DNA of 64,000 nucleotides, taken from Sphaerimonospora thailandensis. GTDB lineage: Bacteria > Actinomycetota > Actinomycetes > Streptosporangiales > Streptosporangiaceae. Position 1 is the first letter of the stretch. Each line of letters starts with the position of its first letter. The translations under genes and the position numbers were made by a program. Below, piece after piece: positions 59,264-64,000 of the stretch. The notes under the pieces were generated by a model. It was not told where the DNA came from, made no database searches, and saw only the letters and a program-made list of their open reading frames with translations. The DNA lies in assembly GCF_016863115.1 (NCBI RefSeq), contig NZ_BOOG01000018.1, forward strand, positions 62,001-126,000, read 5' to 3'.

Positions 59264-59291
59264 GGAGGGGCCTCCGCAAGCAGGCCCCTCC
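59264..59291. terminator. Bidirectional terminator between convergent genes
   Basis: Perfect 10-bp stem GGAGGGGCCT / AGGCCCCTCC with an 8-base loop, 16 bases after the decarboxylase-like stop and 50 bases beyond the permease stop on the other strand. Confidence 0.75.
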
Positions 59292-59340
59292 CATCACCCC
59301 GAGGCCGTGATCTCGGCCATCTCTGCAGGTATTCGCGAGA

Positions 59341-60828
59341 TCACGGCAAGGGGGTGGGGGCGGATGTGCCTTGGCCGATCCGGTGGTAGGTGTCCGACCT
59401 GTTCTCCTTGATCCACCAGCCGTAGCCGAGGCCGATGATCCCGGCGATCAGCACGAGGCTGGGGATCAGCCAGTTGAGCATGGAGTCGGGCGGGGTGCCG
59501 AGCAGCGCGTGGAAGTTGATGATCGCGAGCACGAGGATGACCGCCAGAGCCAGGGCGGCCAGCGAAGGCGCGACGATCCGGCCCCAGCCGTTCTCGCCGC
59601 GCGGATCGCGCAGGAAGAAACCGATGACCGAGACCGAGGTGATCACCAGGAGCAGGATGACGCCGAGCGCCCCGAGGTTGGTGAACCAGTTGAACAGTGT
59701 CTCGGTGGGGTCGTCGCCGACGATGGCGAAGACGAACAGCACCACAGCGGCGATCAGAGTCTGGGTCACCGAGCCCACGTACGGCGAGCCGTGCCGGGGA
59801 TGGGTCCGGCCGAGACCGCGCGGCAGCACGCCCTCGCGTCCGAGCGAGAAGAAGTAGCGGGCGACCGCGTTGTGGAAGGACAGCAGGGCCGCGAACACCG
59901 CGGTGACCAGGAAAACGGCCCCGATCCTGCCGAATGTCGGGCCCATGGCGTCGCTGCCCAGCACGAACAGCAGGTCGGGCCCATGCTCGCCCGCCTGGTC
60001 GATGACCCGGCCCGTGCCGGCGCCGATCCCCATCGCCCAGGCGGTGAAGGCGTAGAAGACGCCGATGACGCCCACGGCGATGTAGGTGGCGCGGCCCACG
60101 GTGCGGCGGGGGTCGCGGCACTCCTCGCTGTAGATCGCGCCGGACTCGAAGCCCATGAACGACGCCATGACCCAGCAGAACCCGGCGCCGACGGCACCGG
60201 TGGTGAGCGCGCTCCAGGAGAAGGCGTCCATGGTCAGCCCGGCCGGGGCCGAGGCGACCTGGGAGGCGTCGAAGACGACCACGATGATGCTCTCGCAGAT
60301 CAGCAGGACGGCGAGCACCCGGGCGTTCAGGTCGATCCGGCGGTAGCCGAGGAAGGCGATGAGGAGGAGCGCCGCGAGCGAGGCCACCCACCAGGGAATG
60401 TCGACCCCCAGCTCGGCGGTGATCACTCCTGCCGCGGCGAAGCCGAACAGGCCGTACAGGCCGGTCTGCATCGCGTTGTACGCCACGAGGGCGACGAATG
60501 AGGCGCCCACCCCCGGAATCCGGCCGAGGCCCTGTGCGACGTAGGCGTAGAACGCCCCCGCGTTGGAGATGTGCCTGCTCATCGCCGCGTATCCGCCGGA
60601 GAAGAGGGCCAGCACCGTGGCGAGGACCAGGTAGATCACCGGGATGCCGACCACCCCGGTGGTGGCATAGCTCAACGGCAGCCCGCCGGCGGCGACGGTC
60701 AGCGGTGACGAAGCGGCGACCACGAAGAAGACGATGTGGGCGACGCCGATGCGGCGGCGGGACAGCTCGTGGTTCTCGGTCGTGGTTGTGGGGGCGGACC
60801 GCCCGGCGGCGATGGCCTCATCTGCCAT
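59341..60828 (-). CDS. APC-superfamily amino acid/amine permease
   Basis: Transporter of 495 residues with 12 predicted membrane helices. The first helix has the unwound substrate-binding Gly segment (FFVVAASSPLTVAAGGLPLSY), and the sixth has SFMGFESGAIYSEECRDP, the APC signature. Similar to Ethanolamine/putrescine-type permeases. In this context it imports the amine that the ligase glutamylates. GGAGG precedes the ATG. Divergent from the MarR regulator across an operator copy (site B). Confidence 0.88.
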   Translation of the reverse strand: MADEAIAAGRSAPTTTTENHELSRRRIGVAHIVFFVVAASSPLTVAAGGLPLSYATTGVVGIPVIYLVLATVLALFSGGYAAMSRHISNAGAFYAYVAQGLGRIPGVGASFVALVAYNAMQTGLYGLFGFAAAGVITAELGVDIPWWVASLAALLLIAFLGYRRIDLNARVLAVLLICESIIVVVFDASQVASAPAGLTMDAFSWSALTTGAVGAGFCWVMASFMGFESGAIYSEECRDPRRTVGRATYIAVGVIGVFYAFTAWAMGIGAGTGRVIDQAGEHGPDLLFVLGSDAMGPTFGRIGAVFLVTAVFAALLSFHNAVARYFFSLGREGVLPRGLGRTHPRHGSPYVGSVTQTLIAAVVLFVFAIVGDDPTETLFNWFTNLGALGVILLLVITSVSVIGFFLRDPRGENGWGRIVAPSLAALALAVILVLAIINFHALLGTPPDSMLNWLIPSLVLIAGIIGLGYGWWIKENRSDTYHRIGQGTSAPTPLP

Positions 60829-60905
60829 GGCAACCTCCCATCGGAGAGGGAATGGGGTTCAATCAAGTGATCGGCCGCGGACCGGATCACGACGGGTGGA
60901 AAATC

Positions 60906-60919
60906 TTTTGCCCCCGAAC
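60906..60919. promoter_or_regulatory. Regulon operator, site B
   Basis: TTTTGCCCCCGAAC (reverse orientation of GTTTG-GGGG-CAAAC, one mismatch per arm), between the permease and MarR genes. It could give autoregulation. Confidence 0.6.
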
Positions 60920-61018
60920 GACCTGCATGTTCGCGGATCGTACGTGTACAAATGAACTCGACGCAAGAGTTGCGGGGTGTTTCGAACACCCACTGAGCCC
61001 CCCGAAGGGAGCCGGGAC

Positions 61019-61591
61019 GTGCCCGCCCACTATCCGTTGTCCGCCACCGAGGAGGCGGTCAGTCGCCGGCTGGGATCGATCCCGGTCAATCGTGAGGCGC
61101 TCGTCGCGGTCTCCAACCTCCACCGGGCGGCCAGTGCCGTACGGCAGCACCTGGAGAACTCGGCGCTGCGCGCGGCCGATCTCACCTGGAGCGCCTTCGT
61201 GGTGCTGTGGGTGGTGTGGATCTGGGAGGAGATCGAGACCCGGCACACGGCCGCCGAGGCCGGCATCTCCAAGGGCACGCTCACCGGGATCATCAAAACG
61301 CTGGAGTCACGGGGCCTGATCGAGCGCCGTCAGCATCCCGACGACCGCCGCCTGGCCCTGCTGCGCCTCACCCCCGAGGGGCTGGCGTTGATGGAGGATC
61401 TCTTCCCCGCGTTCAACGCCGAGGAGGCGTTCGTCGTCGACTCCCTGGGCGGCGAGGAGGTGCTCCACCTCGCCGACACGCTCCGCCGCATCATCACCCA
61501 CCTGGAGGAGAAGGGCGAGGTGCGGCGCGAGAGCCTGCGCCGCGACACGCCCGTCCCGCCCCGCCGCGGCGGTCGCCGCCGCGCCACCTGA
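61019..61591 (+). CDS. MarR-family regulator of the catabolic regulon
   Basis: Winged-helix regulator of 190 residues: dimerisation helices, then HTH (HTAAEAGISKGTLTGIIKTLESRGLIERRQ) with wing DRRLALLRLT, and a long C-terminal helix ending in an Arg-rich tail. MarR proteins bind 14-20 bp palindromes and release on binding aromatic ligands; the five GTTTGGGNCCAAAC-like sites around it are the likely targets. GTG 61019 with AAGGGAG upstream. Tail-to-tail with the amide hydrolase gene (4-base gap). Confidence 0.9.
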   Translation: MPAHYPLSATEEAVSRRLGSIPVNREALVAVSNLHRAASAVRQHLENSALRAADLTWSAFVVLWVVWIWEEIETRHTAAEAGISKGTLTGIIKTLESRGLIERRQHPDDRRLALLRLTPEGLALMEDLFPAFNAEEAFVVDSLGGEEVLHLADTLRRIITHLEEKGEVRRESLRRDTPVPPRRGGRRRAT

Positions 61592-61595
61592 GCGC

Positions 61596-62396
61596 TCAGC
61601 CGCGCGCCGCGGCGACGAGCGCGTCGAAGATCCGCTGGTTGACGGGGTCGGTCGCGGCGGTGTCCTCCGGGTGCCACTGGACGCCGAGGAACCAGCCGTA
61701 CGGCCCGGCCGACCCGGTCGGCTCGGCCTGCTCATTCGACAGGCGCAGTTCGGCGGCCTCGACCGTGCCGTCCTCGGCGTACGCCGTGGCCACGAGCCCG
61801 TCGCCCAGCGTCGACGCGCACTGGTGGTGGTAGCAGGACGCGGCCACCTTCTCCGTCCCGGCCACCTCGGCGAGCAGCGAGCCGGGCCGCACCCGCACCG
61901 GGTGGACGACGTGCCGGTGGTCGGGCTCCATGTGCTGGTTCAACCGGCCGCCGAGCACCACGTTGACCACCTGCAGCCCGCGGCAGATCGCCAGCGTGGG
62001 CAGGCCGGTGTCCAGTGCGTGCCGGGCCGCCGCGAAGTCGAAGGCGTCCTGCTCGGCGTCCACGTCGTAGACCGTGTCGTGCGGCAGGCTCTCGCCGTAC
62101 GCCGAGGGCGCGATGTCCCCGCCGCCGGGCAGCAGCAGCCCGTCGGCGACGGCGAGCCGGGCGGCGGCCTCGCCTGCGTCGACGGGATGCATGAGGAACG
62201 GCTCCCCGCCCGCCCGGTAGACGGCGTCGGCGAGCGCCCGCGCGGTCACCACGGCCGCGTAGCGCAGGGCGGAGGTCGTGGCGGCGAACCGGGACGGGAT
62301 CACGATGATCGGCCTGGGCCGCGTCTCCCCGGACCTCGTCTCCCCGAACCCTGTCTCCGCGGGCCGGGTCTCCGCGGGCCGTGTCTCCCTCGGCAT
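61596..62396 (-). CDS. Gamma-glutamyl amide hydrolase (class I glutamine amidotransferase-like, peptidase C26)
   Basis: Protein of 266 residues with the class I amidotransferase triad: nucleophile Cys in LAICRGLQVVNVVLGG and His-x-Glu in GVQWHPED; LLLPGGGDI is the oxyanion strand. Close in pattern to PuuD, which hydrolyses gamma-glutamyl-GABA. It would remove the glutamyl group added by the ligase after oxidation. The N terminus has a repeat-coded ETRPAETRPAETG tail of about 25 residues. ATG 62396 with GAGGAG; operator site C is 22 bases upstream. Confidence 0.88.
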   Translation of the reverse strand: MPRETRPAETRPAETGFGETRSGETRPRPIIVIPSRFAATTSALRYAAVVTARALADAVYRAGGEPFLMHPVDAGEAAARLAVADGLLLPGGGDIAPSAYGESLPHDTVYDVDAEQDAFDFAAARHALDTGLPTLAICRGLQVVNVVLGGRLNQHMEPDHRHVVHPVRVRPGSLLAEVAGTEKVAASCYHHQCASTLGDGLVATAYAEDGTVEAAELRLSNEQAEPTGSAGPYGWFLGVQWHPEDTAATDPVNQRIFDALVAAARG

Positions 62397-62417
62397 GGCG
62401 CACACTCCTCACGCGTT

Positions 62418-62431
62418 GTTCGCCCCCAAAC
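62418..62431. promoter_or_regulatory. Regulon operator, site C
   Basis: GTTCGCCCCCAAAC, one mismatch from a perfect GTTTG/CAAAC palindrome, 22 bases before the amide hydrolase start. Confidence 0.7.
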
Positions 62432-62475
62432 GATAGCCCTTCGTATTGACTCCTGAGCAGCCACGACCGTAAATT

Positions 62476-62489
62476 GTTTGGGACCAAAC
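62476..62489. promoter_or_regulatory. Regulon operator, site D
   Basis: GTTTGGGACCAAAC, near-perfect palindrome 16 bases before the aldehyde dehydrogenase start and the best match to the consensus. Confidence 0.75.
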
Positions 62490-62505
62490 GACTTGGAGGA
62501 AACGG

Positions 62506-63960
62506 ATGGCCACTGTCGCGGACGTCACCGTCCACGAGGGGCACTGGATCGGCGGCGAACGGGTGTCCTCCCCGGTCGCGTTCGAAGACGTGTCGCCGAT
62601 CGACGGACAGGTGATCGCACGCGTGGCCCGGGGCGGCGCGGAGGAGGCCGCCGCCGCGGTGAGCGCGGCCGAGCGGGCGTTCCCGGCCTGGGCCCGCACC
62701 ACTCGCGAGGAGCGGGCGAGGCTGCTGCACGCGATCGCCGACGGCGTGGAAAAGCGCCTCGAGCAGCTCGCGATCGTGGAGACGACCGACAACGGCGCGC
62801 TGCTGCGCTCACACCTGCGCGGCGTCATGCCCCGGGTCGCGCACAACTTCCGGTTCTTCGCCGACTGGCTGCTGACGCTCGGGCACGACGAATTCGACAC
62901 CCGGGGCCACCGCAACCACGTCTCCTGGGACCCCGCCGGAGTCTGCGCGCTGATCACCCCGTGGAACGCCCCGCTCATGCTGGCCACCTGGAAGATCGCC
63001 CCGGCCCTGGCCGCCGGCAACACGGTCGTGCTGAAGCCCGCCGAGTGGACCCCGCTGACCGCGTCCCTGCTCGCGGACATCACCGTGGAGGCCGGGCTGC
63101 CCGACGGCGTGTTCAACGTCGTGCAGGGCTACGGCGAGGAGGTCGGCGCGCCCCTGGTGGCCGACCCCCGGGTGCGCCGGATCAGCTTCACCGGCTCGGT
63201 GCCCACCGCCCGGCACATCGCCGCGGCCGCCGCGCCCAACCTCACCCCGCTCTCCCTGGAGCTCGGCGGCAAGTCCCCGCTGATCGTGTTCGCCGACGCC
63301 GACCTGGACCTCGCCGTCGACCTCGCGGTCGAGCAGTACGACAACGCGGGGCAGGTCTGCCTGGCCGGCACCCGGCTGCTCGTGCAGGAGGAGATCGCGG
63401 CCGAGTTCACCGAGCGCTTCGTGGTCAAGGCCGCCACCCTGCGCCAGGGCGACCCCCGCGACCTGTCCACCGACATCGGGCCCAACATCCACCGCGAGCA
63501 CTTCGCACGGATCGACGGCTTCGTGCGCCGGGCCGTCGAGGCGGGAGCCACCCCCGTGATCGGCGGCGGGCCCAACACCGACCTCGGCGGGCTCTACTAC
63601 CGGCCCACGCTCTTCACCGGCGTGGCCGCCGACAGTGAGATCGTCAACGAGGAGGTCTTCGGGCCCGTCCTCACCCTGCAGACGTTCCGTACCGAGGAGG
63701 AGGCCGTCGAGCTGGCCAACTCCACCAGGTTCGGGCTGGCCGCCACCCTCGCGACCGGCTCGCCGGAGCGGGCCGAGCGGGTCACCGCCCGCCTGGTCGC
63801 CGGCACCGTCTGGGTCAACTGCTTCTTCGTCCGCGACCTCCAGGCGCCGTTCGGCGGGGCTCGCCAGTCGGGCATGGGCCGTGAGGGCGGCGACTGGAGC
63901 TTCGACTTCTACTGCGACGTCAAGAACACCGTCTTCGCGCCGGGAGGCTGGAATGGGTGA
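62506..63960 (+). CDS. Aldehyde dehydrogenase (HpaE-like)
   Basis: NAD(P)-dependent dehydrogenase of 484 residues. Catalytic Glu in LELGGKSPLIVF, catalytic Cys in NAGQVCLAGTRLLV, and Rossmann FTGSVPTARHI. The C terminus VNCFFVRDLQAPFGGARQSG and the WSFDFYCDVKN ending match 5-carboxymethyl-2-hydroxymuconate semialdehyde dehydrogenases (HpaE); a gamma-glutamyl-aminobutyraldehyde role is the alternative. The following gene, an extradiol dioxygenase, supports the HpaE reading. GGAGG precedes the ATG; 8-base overlap with the next gene. Confidence 0.88.
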   Translation: MATVADVTVHEGHWIGGERVSSPVAFEDVSPIDGQVIARVARGGAEEAAAAVSAAERAFPAWARTTREERARLLHAIADGVEKRLEQLAIVETTDNGALLRSHLRGVMPRVAHNFRFFADWLLTLGHDEFDTRGHRNHVSWDPAGVCALITPWNAPLMLATWKIAPALAAGNTVVLKPAEWTPLTASLLADITVEAGLPDGVFNVVQGYGEEVGAPLVADPRVRRISFTGSVPTARHIAAAAAPNLTPLSLELGGKSPLIVFADADLDLAVDLAVEQYDNAGQVCLAGTRLLVQEEIAAEFTERFVVKAATLRQGDPRDLSTDIGPNIHREHFARIDGFVRRAVEAGATPVIGGGPNTDLGGLYYRPTLFTGVAADSEIVNEEVFGPVLTLQTFRTEEEAVELANSTRFGLAATLATGSPERAERVTARLVAGTVWVNCFFVRDLQAPFGGARQSGMGREGGDWSFDFYCDVKNTVFAPGGWNG

Positions 63961-64000
63961 GGTCGTCGGCGCGGGCATCCTCGCGCACGCTCCAACGATC
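63953..64000 (+). CDS. Start of a class III extradiol (LigB-type) dioxygenase, cut by the window end
   Basis: Only 16 codons are visible: MGEVVGAGILAHAPTI, which fits the N terminus of LigB-type extradiol dioxygenases where the His is an iron ligand. GGGAGG precedes the ATG, which lies inside the end of the aldehyde dehydrogenase gene. If correct, it cleaves homoprotocatechuate or a related catechol and feeds the dehydrogenase. Confidence 0.6.
   Translation, partial: MGEVVGAGILAHAPTI

Noticed and set aside
55617-63960. Plain putrescine (Puu) catabolism
   Set aside because: Ligase, permease and hydrolase would fit, but no aminotransferase or glutamylputrescine oxidase is seen, and the HpaE-like dehydrogenase plus dioxygenase point to an aromatic substrate. 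Kept only as an alternative.
1-64000. tRNA, rRNA, transposase or prophage genes
   Set aside because: None was recognised on either strand by eye; a tRNA scan could overturn this.

Overview
The window is high-GC actinobacterial DNA with dense genes, many 4-base start/stop overlaps (ATGA, GTGA, TTGA), frequent GTG/TTG starts and several promoters close enough to the start codon to give leaderless mRNAs. A cvnABCD conservon, an Lsr2-like protein, a roadblock/DUF742 pair and a class III lanthipeptide cluster point to a filamentous actinomycete. A Streptosporangiales-type genome is my best guess, but it is an inference from style, not a proven placement. No rRNA, tRNA, CRISPR array, transposase or phage gene was seen.

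Layout. 0-10 kb is housekeeping: end of a membrane-anchored beta-propeller gene, a CBS protein, an L-2-hydroxyglutarate oxidase, a two-component system with two paralogous response regulators around one kinase, two coupled dynamin-like GTPases, and an SPFH/NfeD pair. 10.5-14.7 kb carries homogentisate dioxygenase with an IclR regulator, a DUF234-type ATPase behind an array of palindromic repeats, a small EF-hand protein and a 30-residue membrane microprotein with its own terminator. 14.9-18.8 kb is a compact diterpenoid-type operon (P450, class I terpene synthase, class II cyclase), followed at 19.0-22.7 kb by a conservon and a GNAT gene.

23.7-33.1 kb is the most exciting part: an AraC regulator, a class III lanthionine synthetase (LanKC), a 43-residue precursor at 27660-27791 with two exact SxxSxxxC labionin motifs, and two ABC export systems. 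It resembles the labyrinthopeptin locus, but the core differs (GDHKP linker, no disulfide cysteines). 33.2-39.8 kb holds cell-envelope genes: a secreted SH3 protein, two glycosyltransferases, a secreted M28 peptidase, and a sulfotransferase/GT4 pair.

39.8-46 kb is a nitrite/NO module: a three-part fusion (membrane domain, type-1 cupredoxin, copper nitrite reductase), a second polytopic membrane protein, a CopD-like protein, and a Cys-motif regulator with a His-rich tail. This operon is divergent from a hemerythrin-DUF2249 protein across a palindromic promoter. 46-55.5 kb carries a GH18 chitinase, a deiodinase-like flavoprotein with an Lrp regulator, small enzymes, and a parallel stress group (second Cys-motif regulator, OsmC, DUF2249, FdxA ferredoxin), then an Lsr2-like protein.

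55.6-64 kb is an amine/aromatic catabolic regulon: P450, glutamine-synthetase-like amine ligase, acetoacetate-decarboxylase-like enzyme, APC permease, MarR regulator, gamma-glutamyl amide hydrolase, aldehyde dehydrogenase and the start of an extradiol dioxygenase. A 14-bp operator, GTTTGGGNCCAAAC-like, recurs at all five promoter positions, so these genes are probably one regulon under the MarR protein.
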